NCBI RefSeq assembly: GCF_024362485.1
Contig: NZ_CP101456.1
Coordinates: 2,976,001 to 3,040,000 of the forward strand
Source: Natronobeatus ordinarius
GTDB lineage: Archaea; Halobacteriota; Halobacteria; Halobacteriales; Natrialbaceae
Reading direction: 5' to 3'
Length of the DNA: 64,000 nucleotides
Shown: positions 16,774 to 24,124 of the stretch, one piece after another
How positions within the stretch are numbered: position 1 is the stretch's first letter
Layout: each line of letters starts with the position of its first letter
Notes under the pieces: model-generated
The model's input: the letters and a program-made list of their open reading frames with translations, nothing else
What the model was told of the DNA's origin: nothing
Database searches by the model: none
Position numbers and translations under genes: made by a program

Positions 16774-17090
16774 CAGAGCTCACCTCGCTGTTTCTCGGCT
16801 TCGGCCTGCTCGCCCTCCGAAGCGATCACTTCGGCGGCGTGATCGACGTCCGTCTTGTACGTCGGCGCCCAGCGGTAGCTCTTGTCGGTCGCGCCGCCAA
16901 AGGAGGTCTCCTCGGCGTCAACCTCGCCGATCTCGGTCTTCGGGACGACCCAGATGCTGTTGGTCGGCTTGCGCCGGCCGTGCTGGATGACGGCGAACTG
17001 CTCGGCCAGCTCGCGGTCGGGCGCGTGGACGTTGCCACAGTGGGTGTGGTAGCCACCCGGCTCCTCCTGTCGGAATACTTCCCAGATCAT
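16773..17090 (-). CDS. paaB: Phenylacetyl-CoA epoxygenase-type subunit PaaB, copy 1
   Basis: A 105-residue small subunit starting MIWEVFRQEEPGGYHTHCGN. The core HAPDRELAEQFA and RKPTNSIWVVPKTEI match PaaB, which bridges PaaA-PaaC pairs in the complex. It follows paaA by two bases. An acidic C-terminal extension with coiled-coil character (AAEVIASEGEQAEAEKQ) is present and is absent in copy 2. Confidence 0.9.
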   Translation of the reverse strand: MIWEVFRQEEPGGYHTHCGNVHAPDRELAEQFAVIQHGRRKPTNSIWVVPKTEIGEVDAEETSFGGATDKSYRWAPTYKTDVDHAAEVIASEGEQAEAEKQRGEL

Positions 17091-17092
17091 GG

Positions 17093-18034
17093 TTAGTCAG
17101 CTGCCTGTGGTTTGGCGCTTCCGGCGGGGACGTTCTCCCACTCGAGCGTGTCACGGACCCACTGGACCGCCTCCTGGGCGGCCTTGCGGCCGTTGATCTG
17201 GCCGAGTCCAGGTTCGTACTCGTTTTTGGCGATCTGGAAGAACTCGTCCCAGTCGAGGTCGCTCTCTTCGACCTGGTAGTCGCCCTCGTCGTTCTTGTAG
17301 ATACGCGGTTCCTCGGGGATCTCGAGGCCGTACCGTTCGGCCTTCGGGATGTACTCGTTGAGGAACGCCGTCCGGAGCTCGTCGTTGGACATCTGTTTGA
17401 GGCCGACGGCCGAGGCGAAGTCGTGGTGAGTGCTCTTGTCGTCGGTGGGGCCGAAGAACTGGATGATCCGGGGCCACCAGAGGTCGAAGGCCTCCTGGGT
17501 CAGCTCCTGTTCTTTCTTCGAGCCCGTCATCAGCGTCGCGAGGATGCTCTCGCCGTGTTTGACGTGGAAGCCCTCCTCGAAACAGACCTTGTCCATCGCG
17601 TGGGCGTAGGGCTCCCAGCTGGTGCGTCGCAGCGTCGCCTGTCGGCGCATCGCCGCGCCGTCGACGAAGAAGGCGATCATCGCCGTCTCCGGCCAGCGCT
17701 GCATCGGGTAGTGGAAACAGTTGAGGAACTTCCCCTTGCCGTTGGCGAGGTCGTCGAGCATCTCCTCGCGCGTCTTCACGCCGAGCGTTTCGGCGGCGCG
17801 GTAGAGCAACTGCCCGTGGCCGATCTCGTCCTGGACCTTCGCCGAGAACGCCAGCTTTCGGTCGATGCTCGGCGCCTGCCGGATGAACGGGCGCTCTAGG
17901 TACGCGCCCATGATCTCGGAGTTCGCGTGGAACTCGATCATCCGGGTGGCCGCCTTCCGGTACTCCTCCGGCATGTCGTCCGCGGGGCTGAACTCCCGCG
18001 GCCCGGCCCGTTGTTCGACTGTTTCGATGTCCAT
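17093..18034 (-). CDS. paaA: Phenylacetyl-CoA epoxygenase-type catalytic subunit PaaA, copy 1
   Basis: A 313-residue diiron oxygenase subunit. Iron-ligand positions are kept: Glu40 (FHANSEIMG), Glu70 and His73 (KVQDEIGHGQ), Asp125 in FVDGAAM, and Glu154/His157 (EEGFHVKHGE). The second half differs clearly from E. coli PaaA (for example FDLWWPRIIQFFGPTDDK and KNDEGDYQVEESDLDWDEFF), whereas copy 2 keeps the E. coli pattern. It may therefore act on another aryl-CoA. It is first in operon 1, is transcribed leftward, and diverges from an HTH-10 gene over 88 bases with a shared promoter motif at 18081-18102. Confidence 0.92.
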   Translation of the reverse strand: MDIETVEQRAGPREFSPADDMPEEYRKAATRMIEFHANSEIMGAYLERPFIRQAPSIDRKLAFSAKVQDEIGHGQLLYRAAETLGVKTREEMLDDLANGKGKFLNCFHYPMQRWPETAMIAFFVDGAAMRRQATLRRTSWEPYAHAMDKVCFEEGFHVKHGESILATLMTGSKKEQELTQEAFDLWWPRIIQFFGPTDDKSTHHDFASAVGLKQMSNDELRTAFLNEYIPKAERYGLEIPEEPRIYKNDEGDYQVEESDLDWDEFFQIAKNEYEPGLGQINGRKAAQEAVQWVRDTLEWENVPAGSAKPQAAD

Positions 18035-18080
18035 CGTTCACCACAAACTAGCACGGAGAGACCCTTAGGGATTGACCCGG

Positions 18081-18102
18081 CCATAGAGCGGGTTTAAGTA
18101 CC
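18081..18102 (-). promoter_or_regulatory. paaA copy 1 promoter motif, also TATA of the HTH-10 gene
   Basis: On the minus strand the site reads GGTACTTAAACCCGCTCTAT. A near-identical block (ACTTAAATCCTGCTCTAT) lies at the same distance before paaA copy 2. The ACTTAAA core lies 59-65 bases from the paaA ATG at 18034. Read on the plus strand, TTTAAGTA is 23-30 bases before the HTH-10 ATG at 18123, so the element may serve both directions. Confidence 0.55.
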
Positions 18103-18122
18103 CCCAGTCGCTAACTTCCCAC

Positions 18123-18764
18123 ATGATCGACGAGTGCCTGGCGGTGGAGTTCCAGGTCACCGACGACGACTGCCCCCTGGCCGACGCGACGCGGCAGGTC
18201 GAGAACGTTCAGATAGACGCGCGTGCGCCCCAGCTTCGGGACGACGGCTACGTCCTCTTGCAGTTCAGTTCGCCGACCAACCACCACCTCCGCGAGACGC
18301 TCGACGCCGACGACCGGATCCGGTATCTCCACGTCGCGACCGCGGACGGACGAGACACCTATCGCTGTCTCTCGAAACACCCCTGTATCGTCCACGAGCT
18401 GATCAGCAGCGGGCTGATCGTCGAACAGCTCCGGTACCGTGAGGGAAAAGCCACCTTCTTCGGCGCCGTCGTCGGACGGGACGTCCTCAAAGGCGTGATG
18501 GAGCGCGCCGGCCAGGCCGTCGGCGTCCGCCTAGAGCGCATCTACCCGCTCCAGTCCGAAGCCGAGGAGATCCCCAGCCAGCAGTGGGACATCACGCCAC
18601 GCCAGGAAGAGTGCATCCGCGTCGCCCTCGAGCTGGGCTACTTCTCGATTCCGCGCGACGCCGACGCGAGCGACGTCGCCGCCGAACTCGGCATCAGCAA
18701 GTCGGCCTTCCTCGAGCGACTCCACCGCGCGGAGGCCTCGCTGTTCTCGCAGATCTTCATGTGA
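18123..18764 (+). CDS. HTH-10 (bacterioopsin-activator type) regulator of paa operon 1
   Basis: A 213-residue haloarchaeal regulator. The C-terminal HTH-10 domain is clear: ITPRQEECIRVALELGYF, then SDVAAELGISKSAFLERLHR (about 165-205), ending in ASLFSQIFM. The N-terminal 150 residues form a sensor-like domain with several Cys (CPLADATR, CLSKHPCIVHELI) that could bind a ligand or metal. It is divergent from paaA copy 1 over 88 bases and is probably its local regulator. A paralogue with the same layout lies at 23221-23946. Confidence 0.88.
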   Translation: MIDECLAVEFQVTDDDCPLADATRQVENVQIDARAPQLRDDGYVLLQFSSPTNHHLRETLDADDRIRYLHVATADGRDTYRCLSKHPCIVHELISSGLIVEQLRYREGKATFFGAVVGRDVLKGVMERAGQAVGVRLERIYPLQSEAEEIPSQQWDITPRQEECIRVALELGYFSIPRDADASDVAAELGISKSAFLERLHRAEASLFSQIFM

Positions 18765-18872
18765 CCCCTTACCGCTCGCGACGAACGACTACGGCGAACG
18801 AGACGACGGGGGCGATCGTCACGATTCGCCGGACCCAGTAGCTATTTGAGCTCACACCACAACCGCCAGGAC

Positions 18873-19286
18873 ATGGCAGAGCACGCCGACGACGATCCAG
18901 TGGCACGTGCGCGGACGCTCGCCGAAGACGACCCGTACTGTGCGCACCTGGGTATCGAACTGGTCGACATCGGTTCGGGAACCGCCACCACCGAGCTGAC
19001 AATCACCGAAGACCTGCTCAACTTCCACGGCACGCCCCACGGCGGGGCGGTCTACTCGGTCGCCGACGCCGCCTTCGCCGCCGCCTCGAACTCCCACGGC
19101 GACGCCGCGTTCGCCCTCGAGACCAACATCTCCTACCTCGCGCCCGTCGAGGTGGGTGAGACGCTCACCGCGACGGCGACCGAAACGCACGCCGGCGGGC
19201 GGACGGCCGAGTACCAGATCCCCGTCACCGGCCCCGACGACGAGCGCATCGCGACGTTCCGGGGACGAGTGTACAAGCCGGGTTAG
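18873..19286 (+). CDS. paaI: PaaI-type hotdog thioesterase
   Basis: A 137-residue thioesterase; ATG 18873 (MAEHADDDPVARARTLAEDD) is preferred to the TTG at 18846. The PaaI signature is well kept: LNFHGTPHGGAVYSVADAAF with Asp in VADA, and LETNISYLAPVEVGETL. PaaI removes CoA from stalled aryl-CoA intermediates. It lies between the two paa operons, reading the same way as the HTH-10 gene 108 bases upstream. Confidence 0.9.
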   Translation: MAEHADDDPVARARTLAEDDPYCAHLGIELVDIGSGTATTELTITEDLLNFHGTPHGGAVYSVADAAFAAASNSHGDAAFALETNISYLAPVEVGETLTATATETHAGGRTAEYQIPVTGPDDERIATFRGRVYKPG

Positions 19287-19339
19287 AGACGTGAGGTGGC
19301 CGACGAGCACGACGCACACCACGGCCAGCTGACGGTACG

Positions 19340-19531
19340 ACCGACGCACACGAAACACGAACGGTATCGTCCGTACTCGCGCGGGCCGCGCCGGCTCACG
19401 GCTCGCCGAGCCGTTCGCGTCGCTCGGCCCGCACTCGAGCAGGACGCCCCATCCTCCCCGGCGCCACGGCGGCGTGTGCGGCGCGCCGTCGGAGACTCCG
19501 GCGCGCCTCACGGCGGTGGCGCCGCTACCTG
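19340..19531 (+). repeat. Dispersed repeat, copy C
   Basis: Starts with GACGCACACGAAACACGAAC, has the body CGCTCGGCCCGCACTCGAGC and CCCCGGCGCCACGGCGGCGT, and ends with CCTCACGGCGGTGGCGCCGC, in the same order as copies A and B. Nested hairpins are visible: CGGCGCCAC (19459-19467) with GTGGCGCCG (19516-19524) outside, and GGCGCGCC (19480, 19500) with CGGAGACTCCG inside. It lies between the convergent paaI and ferredoxin genes. Confidence 0.65.
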
Positions 19532-19562
19532 CGGTCGATCAGCTGCGCTGAAAACGCGGTCG

Positions 19563-19883
19563 CTACGGCTCTTCGCGGGAGTGAACCGTCAGATCCGATC
19601 GCGGGTAGGAGATACAGAGCAGGGCGTAGCCCTGGTCTTGCTCCCACTGGGTGAGGATCCGGTCCTCGCTCCGGTCGACCTCGCCCTCGATGCGCGCGCT
19701 GCAGGCGGCACACACCCCCTGGAGACACTGGTAGGGGAGGTCGACGCCCGCTTCCTCGGCCGCCTCGAGGACGTACTGGTCGCGCGGACACTCGAGTTCG
19801 ACGCCCTCTTTCGCGAACTCGACGGTGTACGTCTCCTGCTCTCCGCCGTCGCCGGCCGGTTCGGACTGCTCACCCAGCGTCAT
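19563..19883 (-). CDS. Plant-type [2Fe-2S] ferredoxin of paa operon 2
   Basis: A 106-residue ferredoxin starting at ATG 19883. The cluster ligands Cys53, Cys58, Cys61 (YQCLQGVCAACSA) and Cys89 (ALLCISYP) have the plant-type spacing. The GVELECPRDQYVLEAAEEAG stretch precedes them. In bacteria the electron donor PaaE is a ferredoxin-reductase fused to such a domain; here only the ferredoxin part is present, last in operon 2 and overlapping the acetyltransferase gene by four bases. It probably feeds electrons to PaaA, with a reductase from elsewhere. Confidence 0.9.
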   Translation of the reverse strand: MTLGEQSEPAGDGGEQETYTVEFAKEGVELECPRDQYVLEAAEEAGVDLPYQCLQGVCAACSARIEGEVDRSEDRILTQWEQDQGYALLCISYPRSDLTVHSREEP

Positions 19884-20380
19884 AGCTCCTTCTCGTAGAC
19901 CGTCTCCATCGGTCGCATGCCGTACCCCTCGTAGAACGCCTCTTCGGGCTCGCCGTGGAGGACGTCGTACCGCCAGAAGGGGAGCTCGCGCTCGCGGAAC
20001 CAGGCCTCGGCGGCCTCGAGCAGCGCCGTTCCGATTCCCTCGCCGCGGTGGTCCGGGTGGACGTAGTGGCCGTAGACGTACCCGTGCTGGCCGAACTTGA
20101 ACACGGGGTGGCCGCCGATCACCCGAACCTCGAGTGCGCCGACGACCCGGCCGTCTCGCTCGGCGAGCAGGACGTCGCCGCGGGAGGACTCCACCAGGCT
20201 GTTCGTGAAGTAGCCCTGCCAGCGTTCGCGCCCCTCGGCGTCGACTTCGAAGCGCTCGTCGTAGTCGGCGAGGACCGCCGCGTAGCCGTCCCACAGCTCC
20301 CGGATGGCCGGAGCGTCCTCGGCCGTTGCTTTCCGTACGATGCAGCCGTCGATACCGTCGAATTCGAGTTCGCTAGTCAT
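19880..20380 (-). CDS. GNAT family N-acetyltransferase
   Basis: A 166-residue protein starting MTSELEFDGIDGCIVRKATA. The acetyl-CoA-binding loop is visible in YVHPDHRGEGIGTALLEAAE (about 111-130), preceded by strand GRVVGALEVRVIGGHP. The substrate is not readable. It sits between the zinc-ribbon and ferredoxin genes of paa operon 2 and overlaps the ferredoxin by ATGA, so it is co-translated with oxygenase parts, an unusual place for an acetyltransferase. Confidence 0.85.
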   Translation of the reverse strand: MTSELEFDGIDGCIVRKATAEDAPAIRELWDGYAAVLADYDERFEVDAEGRERWQGYFTNSLVESSRGDVLLAERDGRVVGALEVRVIGGHPVFKFGQHGYVYGHYVHPDHRGEGIGTALLEAAEAWFRERELPFWRYDVLHGEPEEAFYEGYGMRPMETVYEKEL

Positions 20381-20425
20381 TCGTGATCCAGCTCCTGATC
20401 GCAGCGCGCCGAACCGAGGGTCCGG

Positions 20426-20638
20426 TCAGCCGAACCGCTCGAACGGGTTCTCACAGTCGGTGCAGTAGTAGATCGTCCGGCAGAGCGAGGGGCCACGCGG
20501 GTTCTCGACTCGCGTCGCCGTCGAGGCGCAGTACGGACAGGCCACCTCGCTCGACTCGAGCGGCCGGCCCGCGTTTTCGTCCATCTTCGCGGCGACGGCC
20601 GCGCCGGTCCGCCCCTCGTCGTCGCCGTCACTCGCCAT
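20426..20638 (-). CDS. Zinc-ribbon protein, split PaaD C-terminal part, operon 2
   Basis: A 70-residue protein with a variable lead (1-30) and a zinc ribbon: Cys34, Cys37, Cys53, Cys59 and Cys62, with RGPSLCRTIYYCTDCENPFE. This is the module that ends bacterial PaaD. Its ATG lies inside the 3' end of the MIP18 gene (11-base overlap), in a different frame, so the two parts are separate but coupled. It mirrors the 55-residue gene of operon 1. Confidence 0.82.
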   Translation of the reverse strand: MASDGDDEGRTGAAVAAKMDENAGRPLESSEVACPYCASTATRVENPRGPSLCRTIYYCTDCENPFERFG

Positions 20639-21074
20639 CGCAGACTCCTCCGCCGGCCAGCGGACAGGCGAAGCCGGCCTGGCCGAGCTGTTCCCGGGCC
20701 GCGTCGGTCATGTCTGCGGGCGTCCACGGCTCGTCGTAGCGCAAGTCGACCGTCGCCGACTCGACGCCCGGAACGCTCTCGGCGCGGCGTTCGATCATCC
20801 GCTCCATGATCTCGCGGGCGGGACAGCCCGTGTACGTCAGCGTGAACGTAACCGTCGCGTGGCCGTCCTCGAGGCTCACGTCCCGGATCAGCCCGAGGTC
20901 GACGAGACTCACGGGCAGTTCGGGGTCCTCGACGTCCTCGAGCGCGCGCCAGAGGTCCGCCTCGTCGGGCTCGCCGTCGACCTCGACCGGCGGGAACGGC
21001 TCCTCGCCGGCGGCGAGGTCGAACCCCGGCGCGTTCCGGGACAACATCTCTGTGACGTCGATCGGCTCAGGCAT
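20628..21074 (-). CDS. paaD: PaaD-like MIP18 (DUF59) family assembly factor, copy 2
   Basis: A 148-residue protein starting at ATG 21074 (MPEPIDVTEMLSRNAPGFDL). The MIP18 domain shows WRALEDVEDPELPVSLVDLG and TLTYTGCPAREIMERMIE with the conserved Cys; the end FACPLAGGGVCDGE is Cys-containing. It overlaps paaC by 8 bases and the zinc-ribbon gene by 11. The domain order of bacterial PaaD is thus again split over two genes. Confidence 0.9.
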   Translation of the reverse strand: MPEPIDVTEMLSRNAPGFDLAAGEEPFPPVEVDGEPDEADLWRALEDVEDPELPVSLVDLGLIRDVSLEDGHATVTFTLTYTGCPAREIMERMIERRAESVPGVESATVDLRYDEPWTPADMTDAAREQLGQAGFACPLAGGGVCDGE

Positions 21075-21843
21075 CCACGTCCACCCCTTGCTCGTAGACG
21101 GTGCGGGTCTCGGCGAGGAGGTCCTCGAGGTCGGCGGTGTGTACGCCTTCGCGTCCCGAGGCCTCCGCGGGCGCTTCGAGTTCGGGGACGGCGAGGCCGG
21201 CCGCCTCGAACGTCGGGACGACCTCGTCGATGAACGCCTCCCGCTGCTCGGCGAGCGAGCTGCCGTAGACGCCCTCGACGGGCTCGTCCCCGTCGAACTC
21301 GAAAACGGCCAGCGCGTCGGCCCAGTTCGCCTCGAGGGCGGCCTGGAGCCGCGCCTGACCTTCCTCGTCGTTCGCGAGCGTCTCGATCCACACCTCGCCG
21401 TGCTCGAGGTGGTAGGCCTCCTCGGCGAGGATCTTCTCGAGCAGGCCCGTGATCGGCTCGTACTCGCCGTTGGCCAGCGCCTCGAGTCGGATCGAGTCCG
21501 CCACGTCGTAACAGTAGTGGCGAACGATCGTGTCGGCCCACTCCTCGAAGGGGGCCTCGAGCAGGCGGGCGTTGCGGTACGCCTCGGGCTCGCGTTCGTA
21601 GGCCAGTTCCTGGGCCGTGGCGTCGCGCAGCTTTGCGACCTCCGCGTAGAGGTGTTCGGCGTGACCCAGTTCGTCCTGGGCGACGTTGCTGATCGCGACG
21701 TCCTCTTCGACCGTGGGGGCGACGCCGGTCCAGTCACAGAGCCGGTTGCCCATCACGTGGTCGTCGTCGGCCGCCGCGAGCAGGGCGGCCTCGAGCGCGG
21801 TCGTGAACGGTTCGTCTGCGTCGTCGGGGGTCTGGATACTCAT
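21067..21843 (-). CDS. paaC: Phenylacetyl-CoA epoxygenase subunit PaaC, copy 2
   Basis: A 258-residue ferritin-like subunit with SNVAQDELGHAEHLYAEVAK and KILAEEAYHLEHGEVWIETL. It is shorter than copy 1 by 29 residues, mainly near the C-terminus. ATG 21843 overlaps the paaB stop by four bases. It should pair with PaaA copy 2 as the structural half of the oxygenase. Confidence 0.92.
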   Translation of the reverse strand: MSIQTPDDADEPFTTALEAALLAAADDDHVMGNRLCDWTGVAPTVEEDVAISNVAQDELGHAEHLYAEVAKLRDATAQELAYEREPEAYRNARLLEAPFEEWADTIVRHYCYDVADSIRLEALANGEYEPITGLLEKILAEEAYHLEHGEVWIETLANDEEGQARLQAALEANWADALAVFEFDGDEPVEGVYGSSLAEQREAFIDEVVPTFEAAGLAVPELEAPAEASGREGVHTADLEDLLAETRTVYEQGVDVDA

Positions 21844-22121
21844 GCGGTGAATCCCTCCACGTCCTCGTAACCGGAATTTTCGCGGTACTCCTTCTCGAGC
21901 GTCCCGCCGTAGGGGACGTCGGTGCCGATCTCCTCGAGGTCCGACTTGCGGACCACGACGAGGTCCTGGGTCGGCTTGCGCCGGGCGTAGTTCTCGCGGG
22001 CGTAGACCTTCGCGAGTTCGGGGCTGTTCGCGTCGACGCTGCCGACCTCCGTCAGTGGCGCGCCCGATCGCTGGCGGCGGAACACGAGGTAGACGTTCTC
22101 GTCGCCGTTCGCGTCTTCCAT
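21840..22121 (-). CDS. paaB: Phenylacetyl-CoA epoxygenase subunit PaaB, copy 2
   Basis: A 93-residue small subunit (NVYLVFRRQRSGAPLTEVGS, NYARRKPTQDLVVVRKSDLE). The pattern follows PaaB, though the usual SIWVV strand is DLVVVRK here. It lies one base after paaA and overlaps paaC by ATGA. Confidence 0.9.
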   Translation of the reverse strand: MEDANGDENVYLVFRRQRSGAPLTEVGSVDANSPELAKVYARENYARRKPTQDLVVVRKSDLEEIGTDVPYGGTLEKEYRENSGYEDVEGFTA

Positions 22122-22122
22122 C

Positions 22123-23034
22123 TCAGTTCACCCCCGCGGCCCGGCGGACCCAGGCGTTGTCCTCGTAGGCCTCCCGACGGACCGACAGGCGCTCGTCGTT
22201 CATCGGGCCGTCTCCACGCGAGACCTCGAAAAAGCGATCCCAGTCGAGCGGGGTGTACTCCCAGCGCCCTGCTTCCTCGTCGTAGTGGAGGTCGTCGTCG
22301 GGGATCTCGATCCCGTAGCGCTCGAGTTTTGGAACGTAGAACTCCTCGAGGAACTCCTGGCGGAGCTCGTCGTTGGTCTTGACCTTCAGCCCCCACCGCA
22401 TCAGCTCGTCCTGGTGGGTCGAGTCGGCGTCCCGCGGGCCGAAAAACTGCAGCGTCGGCTCCCACCAGCGATCGACGGCGTCCTGGAGCAGCTCCTGTTC
22501 GGCCTTCGAGCCCGTCGCCAGCGACCGGATGATGTCTTCGCCGTGTTTGACGTGGAAGGACTCCTCGTAACAGATCTTCCGCAGCCCCCGCGCGTACGGC
22601 GCGTAACTCGAGGCCGTGAGCGAACCCTGGCGGAACATCGCCGCGCCGTCGATGAAGCAGGCGATGTAGCCCGCGTCGCCCCACGTCTTCGCCTCGTAGT
22701 TGAAGACGTTGGCGTACTTCGCCTCGCCCTCAATCAGCTCCTCGACCATCTCGTCGCGACTGTTGAGTCCGAGGGTCTCGGCGACGCGGTAGAGCACCTG
22801 CGCGTGGCCGGCCTCGTCCTGGACCTTCGCGCTGATGGCGCGCTTGCGTCGCATCGTCGGCGCCTGCTTGATCCACCGACGCTCGGGCAACGTACCCACG
22901 ATCTCCGAGTTCGCGTGGAACTGGATCATCCGCTGGGCCGCCTCGCGGTACTCGAGCGGCAGGTCCTCCGTCGGCTCGACCTGCTCGCCGCGCTGGACGC
23001 GGTCTTCGAACGATTGGGGTGCCGTCACACTCAT
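22123..23034 (-). CDS. paaA: Phenylacetyl-CoA epoxygenase catalytic subunit PaaA, copy 2
   Basis: A 303-residue diiron oxygenase subunit. Ligand positions Glu44 (FHANSEIVG), Glu74 and His77 (KVQDEAGHAQ), Asp129 (FIDGAAM) and Glu158/His161 (EESFHVKHGE) are intact. The C-terminal part (DLHYDEEAGRWEY, DWDRFFEVSRGDGPMNDERL, WVRRAAG) follows E. coli PaaA closely, so this copy is the better candidate for true phenylacetyl-CoA 1,2-epoxidation. It heads operon 2 (paaA-B-C-D-ribbon-GNAT-ferredoxin) and diverges from an HTH-10 gene over 186 bases. Confidence 0.94.
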   Translation of the reverse strand: MSVTAPQSFEDRVQRGEQVEPTEDLPLEYREAAQRMIQFHANSEIVGTLPERRWIKQAPTMRRKRAISAKVQDEAGHAQVLYRVAETLGLNSRDEMVEELIEGEAKYANVFNYEAKTWGDAGYIACFIDGAAMFRQGSLTASSYAPYARGLRKICYEESFHVKHGEDIIRSLATGSKAEQELLQDAVDRWWEPTLQFFGPRDADSTHQDELMRWGLKVKTNDELRQEFLEEFYVPKLERYGIEIPDDDLHYDEEAGRWEYTPLDWDRFFEVSRGDGPMNDERLSVRREAYEDNAWVRRAAGVN

Positions 23035-23077
23035 ACGAGCCCTTCTAGGACGCCGTTCCCGGTAAGTCCCGATTGCT

Positions 23078-23100
23078 CTATAGAGCAGGATTTAAGTTAG
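23078..23100 (-). promoter_or_regulatory. paaA copy 2 promoter motif with 14-bp palindrome
   Basis: On the minus strand ACTTAAATCCTGCTCTATAG lies 46-63 bases before the paaA ATG at 23034, matching the motif before paaA copy 1. It overlaps TGCTCTATAGAGCA (23074-23087), a perfect 14-bp palindrome absent from copy 1, where only one half is kept. Confidence 0.55.
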
Positions 23101-23156
23101 CGACCCGCTCGAGGCGGTTTTCGGGACCCTCGACGGGTCGGCCGTCCGCGCCCGCA

Positions 23157-23169
23157 GGTACTTAAAGCC
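23157..23169 (+). promoter_or_regulatory. Promoter motif of the second HTH-10 gene
   Basis: GGTACTTAAAGCC lies 52-64 bases before the ATG at 23221 and repeats the GGTACTTAAA block of the paaA copy 1 site. It probably contains the TATA element and may be an autoregulatory site. Confidence 0.4.
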
Positions 23170-23220
23170 GCCACAAAACCGGGTCTAAACCTATGCAACC
23201 GCTTGCCGTGAACGTGACAC

Positions 23221-23946
23221 ATGGAAGCTGAGTACGTGATCGTCGAACTGGCCATCACCGGGGCGGGCTGTCCGCTCGTCGAGGCGACCCGGGAGCACGA
23301 CGTCGTCGTCGACGAGCACGTCCCGGCGCTGCGGGCCGACGGAACGCCGATGGTCCACTTCGACGCCGAGGGCGACGTCGAGGCGATGGCGGCGTCGTTC
23401 GAGGACCACGAGGCGGTTTCGGACCTCCAGGTCACGGGGACGAGCGGGGTCGGTACCTGCCGGGCCTCCCTCGAGGGGGAGTGTCTCCTCGCGCCGCTGA
23501 TCGACGCCGGGTTCAAGCCCCACGACGTCCGGATCGTCGACGGCGTCGAGCGCCTCTGGGGGTCGGTGCCGGGTCGTGACGCGCTCGCGGACGTGATCAA
23601 CGCCGCCCGCGAGCACGGCTCGGTCCGCTTAGAGCGGGCGACGACGATGAGCGAGGCGCCGACCGCCGGCGGAATGCCCCGGGACAGCCCCGACGCGCGC
23701 CTGACCAAGCGACAGCGGGAGGCGCTGATCGCGGCCACCGAGATGGGCTACTTCGAGGTGCCACGCCGGACGAACGCCACGGAGGTCGCCAAGGAACTCG
23801 GCATCAGCAAGTCGGCGTTCCTCGATCGACTCAAGCGCGCTCAGGCGTCGCTGTTCGAAGCGCTCTTCTCGGAGGGGGAACGGCAGGCGGCCGCGGCTCG
23901 CCAGAGTGGCGCCCCCAGCCATGCGGCCCCGGCCAGCGACGACTGA
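23221..23946 (+). CDS. HTH-10 (bacterioopsin-activator type) regulator of paa operon 2
   Basis: A 241-residue paralogue of the regulator at 18123. The C-terminal domain reads LTKRQREALIAATEMGYFEV, then ATEVAKELGISKSAFLDRLK and AQASLFEALF, followed by an extra Ala/Ser-rich tail of about 25 residues. The N-terminal sensor part keeps Cys residues (GAGCPLVEATRE, GTCRASLEGECLLAPLI). It is divergent from paaA copy 2 and is probably its local regulator. Confidence 0.88.
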   Translation: MEAEYVIVELAITGAGCPLVEATREHDVVVDEHVPALRADGTPMVHFDAEGDVEAMAASFEDHEAVSDLQVTGTSGVGTCRASLEGECLLAPLIDAGFKPHDVRIVDGVERLWGSVPGRDALADVINAAREHGSVRLERATTMSEAPTAGGMPRDSPDARLTKRQREALIAATEMGYFEVPRRTNATEVAKELGISKSAFLDRLKRAQASLFEALFSEGERQAAAARQSGAPSHAAPASDD

Positions 23947-24124
23947 CGACCGAACGGCGACCGATCAGCGACGCGACAGCTAGCAACTGATTGCCGACCA
24001 ACCTGTGCGACGACAGCTGACCGATAGCGTCGTCACCCGTTCGGTCGTCCGTTCGACGAGTCAGGGCTCCGCTCGAGCGGGAGACGAGCGGTGAAAAGGG
24101 GTCAGACTCGAGTCGGCGTCCGTC

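Noticed and set aside
19880-20380. PaaE reductase in operon 2
   Set aside because: This gene has a GNAT acetyl-CoA loop and no flavin or NAD motifs; only the ferredoxin part of PaaE has a counterpart.
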